Positions 7,235-14,093 of a DNA stretch of 14,093 nt are shown here, one piece after another. The notes under the pieces were generated by a model. It made no database searches, was not told where the DNA came from, and worked only from the letters and a program-made list of their open reading frames with translations. Each line of letters opens with the position of its first letter. The stretch's first letter is position 1. The position numbers were made by a program, and so were the translations under genes. The stretch spans positions 1 to 14,093 of the forward strand of contig JBDTVG010000018.1 of NCBI GenBank assembly GCA_040007395.1, given 5' to 3'. This DNA comes from DATGFK01 sp040007395. Its GTDB lineage: Bacteria > Chloroflexota > Anaerolineae > Aggregatilineales > UBA2796.

Positions 7235-7235
7235 T

Positions 7236-7264
7236 ATTATAACAAATTATTGGGCGTTTGTCAT
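7236..7264 (-). promoter_or_regulatory. Strong sigma-70-type promoter, minus strand, between small gene and recombinase
   Basis: On the minus strand ATGACA (7264-7259), a 17-bp spacer and a perfect TATAAT (7241-7236). On the plus strand an overlapping TATAAC (7238-7243) could be a -10 for the recombinase but has no good -35. The -35 touches the 22-bp repeat at 7264-7285. Confidence 0.6.
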
Positions 7265-7285
7265 CTGCTGGTGCGGGTAAACGGC
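7264..7285 (+). repeat. 22-bp imperfect direct repeat, copy B
   Basis: This copy matches 4769-4790 at 19 of 22 positions (TCTGCTGG, 4 variable bases, GGTAAACGGC). It lies 23 bp before the recombinase ATG, a position where phage attachment sites or integrase operators often occur. Either role is inference. Confidence 0.5.
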
Positions 7286-7308
7286 GATTTGTGGAGAGGG
7301 GTGTAAAT

Positions 7309-9018
7309 ATGATTCGCGGTGTTATATGGTGTGCAGTGTCTACAGTAGAGCAAGCAAAAGACGATAAAGAAAGTTTGCGGGCGCAAGAACGTGAAGGTCG
7401 GGCTTGGATGGAAAGTCAGGGCATTCAGATACTTGAAGTTCTTACAGTTAGCTTTAGCCGTGATTACTTCGATCTCAATGACTGTAACGCTGATATGAAG
7501 GCCAACGGTTATTTCGCCCTGCAAAAGCTGATAAATCTGTGGAGTCAAAACCCTATTGGCTTCGATATATTGTGGGTACGTGATATGACTCGGTTGGGAC
7601 GCACGAGTTCGCTCCTCACGCGAATTACAGAGGAAATTATTTATAGGGGCGGGAAGATATATTCGCAAGCTACCGGAATGATTGACGAGCAGAACGGCGC
7701 AATACAAGCTGCATTTAATAGCGTAAACACGACTTCCGAAATGAGGGAGCGACGACGACGCAACAAAGAAGGCATGGATCGAAGGGCGAAGGACGGCGGA
7801 GCCTCGAATGTTCTGCCGAGTTCTCACCGAAAGGTGTATGACGAGAAAGGCAACGAAGTAGGCATTGTGTTAAACGAGAAAATGGTAGATTTTTGGAACG
7901 AGTTTGCCGAACTTTTTCTCGAAGGCCATTCTCTACGCCAGATCGATGAAATGATGAGCGTCAAATATAGTACGCTGCCACGCTTCCGACACAACCTGTT
8001 AAATCCCGTATTTTGGGGCCATTCAGCACGCTATTATAAAAACAAGCTGGGTGAATGGGCATACGATGAAGACGCTCCTCTCCCTTACGCAAAAACGATA
8101 GTTGTACGGAATGCCTTCCCTTCGGTCTACACAGGCGAATTGGCTGATGCGGTCAAGGCAGAATTATCGCGACGTGAACATAGGAAAGGCCGAACTTCGA
8201 GCAAAACGACCTATAAATTCTCCGGTCTGCTTGTATGCGTCCGTTGCGGAAATAGAATGAACCTAGCCAACAGTCACCAAAGGTATCCGTATTATCGGTG
8301 TCGAAGTCGGTATGTGCGTGTTCTCAACACGAATTGCGAGGAACGAAGGTACTTGCCTGAACCTGTTGCAATTGAGTATGTCACGCGAATCCTAGAGAGG
8401 CTACTGGAAGCAGGTTCGCCGGATGAGTTGACAATGGTAGCAGCAGGACACAAGCAGCCTCACAAGATGAACGCAATCGTCAAGGCGATAAAAGGCGCAG
8501 AGAACGAAATTAACAAACTAATCAGCTTGCAGGTGGACGAAAGCAATCCGGCTGTCATCAAGATATATGCAGAGCGTATCAGTGAGGCGGCTCAACGTCT
8601 GCAAGTGCTGGAAGTCGAACTTGCAGAGGTTAAACGACAGGTAGAGTCTATCAGCATCGTCAATAGTCGCACCGATGCCTTTCAAGAACTGCGAGAGATT
8701 GGCCTTGAGCGCTTCTGGAAGGCCGAGCCTTACAAGATCAACCAAGTGCTCAGGAAGATATTTGGCAAGTTAGCGATGGTGGTGAGCGAAGGTCAAATAT
8801 TGGGATGCGTCGTGATGTTGCACTCGAACGGCTCAAGACGAGTGGAACAGTCTCACGAACAGACCTTTTCCAATGACGGTGTAACCCTTGATCCCGGTGA
8901 CACAGCTTATATTGACTTTTCCGAATGGCACGGCAACGGCACAAGCCTGAATGTCGGAATCGATAAGGGCAGTGTCGGCACAATCGCGGAAACCGTGCCG
9001 CTTACGGACCAAAAATAG
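7309..9018 (+). CDS. Large serine recombinase (phage-type integrase)
   Basis: The protein is 569 residues from ATG 7309, chosen because GGAGAGGGGTG sits just upstream; the frame itself reaches a TTG at 7258. The resolvase domain covers about 3-150, with the nucleophile S11 in AVSTVEQ and the motif TRLGR (94-98). The recombinase domain (about 165-300) holds LFLEGHSLRQI and NLLNPVFWG. The zinc ribbon has C310-x2-C313 and C331/C343, with the usual FSGLLVCVRCG. A coiled coil lies at about 385-450, and the C-terminal tail (TLDPGDTAYIDFSEWHGNG) is not recognised. Such enzymes integrate and excise phages and integrative elements. The residue two before S11 is Ala where Arg is nearly invariant, and T94 stands where Asp is common, so activity is in doubt. 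The gene ends 9 bp from the convergent cyclase/ATPase gene, which suggests one end of the mobile element. Confidence 0.9.
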   Translation: MIRGVIWCAVSTVEQAKDDKESLRAQEREGRAWMESQGIQILEVLTVSFSRDYFDLNDCNADMKANGYFALQKLINLWSQNPIGFDILWVRDMTRLGRTSSLLTRITEEIIYRGGKIYSQATGMIDEQNGAIQAAFNSVNTTSEMRERRRRNKEGMDRRAKDGGASNVLPSSHRKVYDEKGNEVGIVLNEKMVDFWNEFAELFLEGHSLRQIDEMMSVKYSTLPRFRHNLLNPVFWGHSARYYKNKLGEWAYDEDAPLPYAKTIVVRNAFPSVYTGELADAVKAELSRREHRKGRTSSKTTYKFSGLLVCVRCGNRMNLANSHQRYPYYRCRSRYVRVLNTNCEERRYLPEPVAIEYVTRILERLLEAGSPDELTMVAAGHKQPHKMNAIVKAIKGAENEINKLISLQVDESNPAVIKIYAERISEAAQRLQVLEVELAEVKRQVESISIVNSRTDAFQELREIGLERFWKAEPYKINQVLRKIFGKLAMVVSEGQILGCVVMLHSNGSRRVEQSHEQTFSNDGVTLDPGDTAYIDFSEWHGNGTSLNVGIDKGSVGTIAETVPLTDQK

Positions 9019-9027
9019 AATAGGTTA

Positions 9028-12000
9028 TTAACTAACAGGTTCGTTTAACAGCGCGGCGTGATACCAAATCTTATTGATGAAGGCATCCCGTCGCGCTTCA
9101 CTCAGGTGATTCAGCGTTATCTCGGCTTGAGCGCGGAAAGCGGCACGAAGTTTGCCAGCGAGTTCCAAATTGCCACTCTTTTCAAGTACCTGAATAGTAC
9201 GCCAATAGGCCAGACCGGGCAGGAATAGATCGCTGACCTGACGCTGTTCAAGGCGGGGTAGCAAATGTTTGATGTCGGCTTGGGCCGCCGAAAGATCATC
9301 GCGCAGTATATCGATCTCAGCCAACGCTGTGTATAACTCCGCAATATGCTGAAAGAGGCTGGTACTTTCAAACAAGCCGCGGGCTTCATCCAGTGCGTCC
9401 GCCGCAGGAGAAAGTTCGCGTTTGGCGATATAGGTATTTGCCATATAAAACAGCGTTCGGGCTACATCGGCTTCGGTATCAAGGGCGCGTTGCAGTGCCA
9501 AGCCTCGCTGCATATAGGCTAGTGCTTCGTCATAGGCTTGATGATGCCATGCGATTAACCCAAGATTCACTAGACTAGTTGCTTCGCCGGAGCGTTCGCC
9601 AATCTGATGCAGAATCTTGTAAGCATCTAGCAGATGCGTATTTCCTTCACTCAGTTCACCGAGGTTGACAAGCACACTGCCAATGTTCAGCAACGTTAAG
9701 CCCTCGTAGCGTCGATCCCCGATCTGGCGCAGCAGTGCGATCTGCTGTCCATAAGCATTCAGAGCAGCGGGCAATTGGTTTTCGCGGCTGTAGAGGCGAG
9801 CCAACACCGACCAACTATTCGCTTCCAAAACGGGATCGGCTAGCTGCTTAACTTGCCCGATGGCTCCCTCGGCATCTTTTAACGCCAACCGTGCATCCCG
9901 CATATACTGATCTTCGATCTCCAGCAAGCGAAGCTGAACGCGGCGGTGTTCGTCGCCCAACCGTTCGACCAACGGCTGCATCACTCGAATCAGATATTCG
10001 GCTTCTTCGCGCTGGTTAATCCCCAGAAAAGCCCCACGCAGCAGCATATAGGCTTCCCACGCCAGTTCGTCATTGTGTATTTTCTGGGCGACGGCAATAG
10101 CTTTCTGGCTTTCGTCGATGACCTTTGGCCACGCGCTGGTTTGCATGTAGTGATTTGCCCAAAAAATGTGGACAACCGCTTGCCAATCATCACGATTATT
10201 CGTGGTGGCTAAGTCTGCTAGCACAGGCAGTTGCTGCCTCACCCCCGGCATATCTCCTAACCGTAGCATAATCTGGATACGGCGACGCTTGATCTCGAAG
10301 CGTTCCTCGTCACTGCGAGCTAGTGATAGCGCTTGAGTAAAATGACCGAGTGCCGCCTGATTGGCATATTCGCGGAAGGCTTTTTCTCCGGCTAGCAGCA
10401 GATAATGGCGGGCGCGGTCATCATCGCCGCTGCGGGCAAAATGATAGGCCAGCCGTTCAATTGCGTCGGGCGTAACAAGCGCCAGTGTCGCTGCAACTGC
10501 CTGATGTAACTGTCGGCGCTGGGCAAATAACAAGCTCTGGTAGGTCACTTCTTGCGTGATAGCATGTTTGAATAGATAGGTCAGATCGGGTTCGGGGGTT
10601 TCCTGATAGGAAAAATCACGGGCTTCGAGAGTCCGCAAACTCTGAAGAAGGTCCTGATAGCCGATCTGGACAGGGATACTTTTTTCCAGCACGCGCATCT
10701 GAAACTGGTGTCCAATGACGGCAGCGACCTTCAAAACCAGCTTGTCGATTTCGGTCAGACGGTCAATACGCGCCTGAACAATCTTATGGATGGTGTGCGG
10801 CAGGTCGGCACTCTGGAGATCGCGCTCGACAAAGACAATGCCGCCCACGACCTTGATATACCCGGTTTCCGTCAGCGCATCAATCACTTCCTGAATATAA
10901 AATGGATTGCCATGCGAACGGTCATACACAAACCGAGCTAGATCGGGTGGGATGCTGACATGCAGATAACTTTCGAGCATCTCAATTACTGCTGCACGGC
11001 TTAGTTCGTCCAACATTAGATGCGTGTGGATATGCATCTCATTCATCGCCTGAATGCCATTCTGGGAGAACTCTGTTTCCAGCATGGGACGGTGAACCAA
11101 TAGCAACAGTATCTGTGCAGGATCAACGATTAGTCGCCGTGCTAGTTCCATCGCTAGTGCTTCCGACAGTTCGTCGATCCAGTGGGTATCCTCTAAAACG
11201 ATCAGCAAAGGCTGCTGCGCTGCCAGATGCAACAGAAGATCGATGACAAGCGCAGACAATGCCTGATGGCGGGTTTGTCCATCAAGCATGGCAGTCGTAG
11301 ACGTGTCGTCTATCGACAGCTTGAGCAGGTCGCCTAATAGCGGTACACGCGGCATCCAATTTGGGTCGGCTTTCTCAATAAAGGCTTTCAGACGGGCAAT
11401 ATTGTCCTCTCGACTGACATCAAGCCCTAGTCCAATCAACGTAAACAACACATCGCGCCATGGCAAAAAGGCGATATTGTGTCCAGTACTCACACAATCG
11501 CCGCCCGCTGCGCGAAACCCCTGTGCAATCGCGAGACGGCTTATTTCCGCCACCAGACGACTCTTGCCGATCCCAGCCTGCCCTTCGATTCGCACCAGAC
11601 GCGGATAGCCTTTGCTAACTGCGTTGAGGGCTTTGTGAAGGTGTTTTAGCTCATGTTCGCGCCCGATTAGTTCCCCGACGTGTGCCTGCTGATAGCTGCC
11701 CACCGAAATAGGTTCGGTCACATGGACAAGCTCCTCGCGGCCTTTGACAAGGATGGGCGGTAAGTCTCGGAAGATAATCCGTGAGCCGAGTTCATCCCGT
11801 ACCGCCGAGGTACTCAGGATTTGCCGAGGCGCGGCGCTTGACATCAGCCGTGACGCGATGTTGGTTTCGTCACCAATCGTGCTGTACTCGTGACGCACTT
11901 CGCCGCCAATTGTCCCTGCATAGAGTAGCCCACGACTCACACCGATACGTTCAACCGCGACGCTATCCGGGCCGCTGCTCATCTCGCGCAGCGCCATCGC

Positions 12001-13017
12001 TGCTCGGATCGCGCGTTCAGCGTCGTCGCCGTAGCTGATCGGTGCGCCAAACACGCCAAAGAACAACGTGCCTTTATCCGCTACTTCTACCGAGACAAAT
12101 CGCCCGCCAAAACTGATGAGGACGCTTTGGACAGTGCGCACGTAATTATCCAATGTGGCGTGGGCGTTGGGCGCATCGGGGGCAATGTCGTTAATGTGCA
12201 TAAACATCGGGAGAGCGTAGCGCAGTTCCGCCACGTAATCGCCCAGACCGCTTTCGACACGCTCCCGGATTGCTGAGTCCACATACGGGCGTATCGCACT
12301 GAGCGCCCCATCGATGCTGCCTTCGACCTCCCATGCCGTCCAACGATGGCGGCGGGCAGCCTTGGACAGTGTTTCGGGGATTTTATTCACGGTGGCGCTG
12401 CCTGTCGTTGCCAGCGTCAGATCGATCTTTTCGTCATACAGGCGAGCAATCATGTTACGGTGAACCATGACCTGCCCCGGTTGGACTTCATTGCCGACGC
12501 TGACCATTGCCTCGACAGCGGGGCCAAGCAGCACATCGGTCAATCCGTAGTGCGGTTGACCGACAACCCAGCGGTAAGCATTGCCCGCACCAATGCCCAC
12601 TTTAAGTTGCAAGCCCCGGAAAAATCGCATCAGGTCTTGCATTTCCAGACCCGCCGCCACTGCCCGCAAAGTACCGGGGATACTTGCGCCCGCCCCGACA
12701 CTTTGATCGATATGGCTATCATCAAACCATGCGATAAAGCCATCACCCGTAAAGCGGATGACGCTGCCGCCATGTTGGAAAACCTGTCCTGCAATGGCTT
12801 CGAACATAGGATTAAGGCGGCGTTTCAATTCCTCGGAGGCGCGTTCTGGGCCATATTCAACGACAAGTCGGGTGGTTAGCGGGGTAAAGCCTGAAATATC
12901 GACCAGCAGTGCCGCACCCTCGCTGGTCGTGGGCAGATCGCTATTCCGCAGCAACGCCCGGAAGCGATCTGTGGCGAGGTATGGGCTGAACAGGTGAAGG
13001 AGTTCTTCGGGTTTCAT
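9028..13017 (-). CDS. Double cyclase-domain / AAA ATPase / TPR signalling protein
   Basis: The protein is 1329 residues from ATG 13017, with no strong ribosome site. The first class III nucleotidyl cyclase-type domain (about 33-190) has the metal residues D40 (LLVDISGF) and D92 (FTGDGF). The second (about 270-430) lacks that GDG but has the transition-state pair N386 and R390 (IGDETNIASR). An ATPase module follows (about 448-800) with Walker A GQAGIGKS (479-486) and Walker B LLIVLED (604-610), then HWID. The region from about 870 to 1300 is a run of TPR helices (ALNAYGQQIALLRQIGDRRY, EATSLVNLGLIAWHHQAYDE). This architecture is a known family of large bacterial STAND-like regulators in which TPRs sense, the ATPase switches and cyclase domains signal or are vestigial. 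No membrane span is seen, so it should be cytosolic. Its composition is more GC-rich than the genes to its left, and it probably belongs to the host chromosome. Confidence 0.9.
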   Translation of the reverse strand: MKPEELLHLFSPYLATDRFRALLRNSDLPTTSEGAALLVDISGFTPLTTRLVVEYGPERASEELKRRLNPMFEAIAGQVFQHGGSVIRFTGDGFIAWFDDSHIDQSVGAGASIPGTLRAVAAGLEMQDLMRFFRGLQLKVGIGAGNAYRWVVGQPHYGLTDVLLGPAVEAMVSVGNEVQPGQVMVHRNMIARLYDEKIDLTLATTGSATVNKIPETLSKAARRHRWTAWEVEGSIDGALSAIRPYVDSAIRERVESGLGDYVAELRYALPMFMHINDIAPDAPNAHATLDNYVRTVQSVLISFGGRFVSVEVADKGTLFFGVFGAPISYGDDAERAIRAAMALREMSSGPDSVAVERIGVSRGLLYAGTIGGEVRHEYSTIGDETNIASRLMSSAAPRQILSTSAVRDELGSRIIFRDLPPILVKGREELVHVTEPISVGSYQQAHVGELIGREHELKHLHKALNAVSKGYPRLVRIEGQAGIGKSRLVAEISRLAIAQGFRAAGGDCVSTGHNIAFLPWRDVLFTLIGLGLDVSREDNIARLKAFIEKADPNWMPRVPLLGDLLKLSIDDTSTTAMLDGQTRHQALSALVIDLLLHLAAQQPLLIVLEDTHWIDELSEALAMELARRLIVDPAQILLLLVHRPMLETEFSQNGIQAMNEMHIHTHLMLDELSRAAVIEMLESYLHVSIPPDLARFVYDRSHGNPFYIQEVIDALTETGYIKVVGGIVFVERDLQSADLPHTIHKIVQARIDRLTEIDKLVLKVAAVIGHQFQMRVLEKSIPVQIGYQDLLQSLRTLEARDFSYQETPEPDLTYLFKHAITQEVTYQSLLFAQRRQLHQAVAATLALVTPDAIERLAYHFARSGDDDRARHYLLLAGEKAFREYANQAALGHFTQALSLARSDEERFEIKRRRIQIMLRLGDMPGVRQQLPVLADLATTNNRDDWQAVVHIFWANHYMQTSAWPKVIDESQKAIAVAQKIHNDELAWEAYMLLRGAFLGINQREEAEYLIRVMQPLVERLGDEHRRVQLRLLEIEDQYMRDARLALKDAEGAIGQVKQLADPVLEANSWSVLARLYSRENQLPAALNAYGQQIALLRQIGDRRYEGLTLLNIGSVLVNLGELSEGNTHLLDAYKILHQIGERSGEATSLVNLGLIAWHHQAYDEALAYMQRGLALQRALDTEADVARTLFYMANTYIAKRELSPAADALDEARGLFESTSLFQHIAELYTALAEIDILRDDLSAAQADIKHLLPRLEQRQVSDLFLPGLAYWRTIQVLEKSGNLELAGKLRAAFRAQAEITLNHLSEARRDAFINKIWYHAALLNEPVS

Positions 13018-13105
13018 AAGCCAAAGTGTACATGATTTTGGCGTTAAATGCAGACTGAACGTTAGTACTAATTTGTGCGGGCGAAGATCGCATGACTCGG
13101 ATTAT

Positions 13106-13245
13106 TGTAGGGACCACCCTGTGTAATCGCCCATTGTAAGGTCATCAACAACGGGCGCGCACGTAGGCCCGCCCCTACATAAGCCGTTTTTCGTAGGGGC
13201 GACCCTGTGTGGTCGCCCGCTGGCTAGAACTAAATGCAGGACGGC
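13106..13245. repeat. REP-like palindromic direct repeat, left copy
   Basis: About 140 bp that match 13801-13946 along their whole length. Internal hairpins: an imperfect GGGCGCGC/GCCCGCCC (13153-13174) and a perfect GGGCGACC/GGTCGCCC with a 6-nt loop (13197-13218). The outer third (GTAGGGACCACCCTGTGTAATCGCCC region) is a decayed version of the same hairpin. Both copies end with GCAGGACGGC. Confidence 0.85.
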
Positions 13246-13258
13246 GTACAAGCCGTTC

Positions 13259-13777
13259 CTACGATTTGGCAGAAGCGGGATTGAGTGTATCGTCAAGCCA
13301 ACGCGCCGGATTATTGGCAACGTACTCACGGATTGTATTCAGCGATTTTTCATCGCGGATAGTGTGATCATGAAAACTACGCTGCCATAGTGATTTGTTA
13401 AATGGTTCCCAACCCGATTCTTTCACACCACGAATATAGGCGTTGGTCGTCATTGTTTTGAACCAGCCAATTACCGCTGATATAGTCGGTGCGCTAGGTT
13501 CAGGCGGAAGCCCATGATGCTCAATCACGACGATTCCGTGAAAATGGTTCGGCATTACTACATGCAGATCGAGCATGATGTTCGAGTATTTGTTGGAAAT
13601 TTCTGTCCACCATAAAGAGATCATCAAACCTGCTGCATTCAATTGCAAGGCATTGTCTCGAATTTCGCCAAGTAGGGGCAATCGATCTTTTATGCATATC
13701 GTCAGGAAATATGCTCCAGCCTGTGAATAATCATAATCGACCAATCGTGGCGATTTTCTTGTCGGGAATTGATTCAT
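13259..13777 (-). CDS. REP-associated tyrosine transposase (RAYT, Y1/HUH)
   Basis: The protein is 172 residues from ATG 13777; an ATG at 13801 would add 8 residues, and the longer frame to 13927 runs into the repeat and is unlikely to be translated. The Y1 signature is complete. The HUH pair H78/H80 is in VVMPNHFHGIVV, and the likely catalytic Y152 is in IREYVANNPARW. AYFLTICIKDR near 22-32 is typical of the first strand. These single-strand nucleases of the IS200/IS605 superfamily nick and move hairpin-forming REP sequences. Here the gene lies between two long copies of hairpin repeats, which are the expected substrates. No ribosome site is obvious. Length and motifs suggest an intact gene. 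Confidence 0.9.
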   Translation of the reverse strand: MNQFPTRKSPRLVDYDYSQAGAYFLTICIKDRLPLLGEIRDNALQLNAAGLMISLWWTEISNKYSNIMLDLHVVMPNHFHGIVVIEHHGLPPEPSAPTISAVIGWFKTMTTNAYIRGVKESGWEPFNKSLWQRSFHDHTIRDEKSLNTIREYVANNPARWLDDTLNPASAKS

Positions 13778-13800
13778 GGCGTTTGATGCAGCATATATCA

Positions 13801-13946
13801 TCGTAGGGGCGACCGTGTATAATCGCTCAATTATAACATCACCAACAATGGGCGGGCACGTAGGCCCGCCCCTACATAAGCCGATTTTCGTAGGGGCGAC
13901 CCTGTGTGGTCGCCCGTTGGCTAGCACACACTAAACGCAGGACGGC
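13801..13946. repeat. REP-like palindromic direct repeat, right copy
   Basis: This is the better-preserved copy of the left repeat. Hairpins: GGGCGGGC/GCCCGCCC with a 6-nt loop (13850-13871, perfect) and GGGCGACC/GGTCGCCC (13894-13915, perfect). The segment at 13803-13829 is a diverged hairpin of the same type. It covers the region immediately upstream of the transposase start. Confidence 0.85.
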
Positions 13947-14093
13947 ACAATACCTCCAAAAATTTTATCGCGGGGCGCTCCGCGCCGAGGGTGAAATACA
14001 AAATGCCAGAGCCAGAGCCGTTCGCTGACGCTCACGGTTCAGAGTCCAGAGATCAGAGGAACAGAGGCCAGAGCTAAGGCAATGGGACAGAAC
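13947..14093. repeat. Non-coding stretch with short CAGAG repeats
   Basis: No gene is visible. There is a GGCGC-TCC-GCGCC hairpin (13974-13986), a CCGT/ACGG inverted repeat (14018-14037) and seven CAGAG units. The last five (14040, 14047, 14054, 14062, 14069) are spaced 7, 7, 8 and 7 bp apart. Confidence 0.5.

Noticed and set aside
7261..7827. 188-residue minus-strand reading frame
   Set aside because: It overlaps the catalytic domain of the serine recombinase, which has clear family motifs; the minus reading has none.
12346..12879. 177-residue plus-strand reading frame
   Set aside because: It lies entirely opposite the cyclase domains of the large minus-strand gene, has no recognisable domain and is a typical shadow of GC-rich coding DNA.
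13102..13329. 75-residue minus-strand reading frame
   Set aside because: It is a translation of the palindromic repeat and the transposase end; there is no protein character.

Overview
The window reads as accessory DNA next to chromosomal backbone in a bacterium that is probably a member of the Chloroflexota (Anaerolineae-like). The basis for that is indirect. There is a giant cyclase-AAA ATPase-TPR protein of a type common there, a zinc-ribbon/TPR membrane protein with a helix motif I associate with that phylum, and palindromic GTAGGGGCGACC repeats with a RAYT-type transposase. No rRNA, tRNA or taxon-defining marker is present.

Layout. 1-530: end of a HEAT-repeat protein (+), possibly cut by the window edge. 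530-1402: a T5orf172/MUG113 (GIY-YIG-like) protein (-). 1649-2947: a membrane-anchored surface protein (+) interrupted by an in-frame TGA. 2998-4015: two minus-strand genes, a small unknown protein with a damaged 5' end and a TPR/zinc-ribbon/TM protein. 4016-5001: a long non-coding stretch. It holds six copies of an 11-bp box placed with exact mirror symmetry around position 4696, inside a decayed ~265-bp palindrome, followed by a promoter. 5002-6912: an excisionase-like HTH gene and a P4/D5-family helicase gene that carries an in-frame TAA. 6961-6985: terminator. 6989-7234: small minus-strand gene. 7309-9018: large serine recombinase. 9028-13017: large cyclase/ATPase/TPR regulator (-). 13106-13946: RAYT-like transposase between two ~140-bp palindromic direct repeats. 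13947-14093: short-repeat DNA.

Reading of the whole. The stretch from about 4.5 to 9.02 kb looks like a minimal integrative, possibly self-replicating or satellite-like element: candidate origin, HTH regulator/excisionase, replicative helicase and integrase. It ends 9 bp from the stop codon of the cyclase/ATPase gene. The left end is not located. Its helicase has a nonsense codon, and the recombinase lacks the arginine that normally sits two residues before the catalytic serine, so the element may be decaying or divergent. Two further genes to its left are also disrupted. The most unusual object is the mirror-symmetric box array at 4564-4828.
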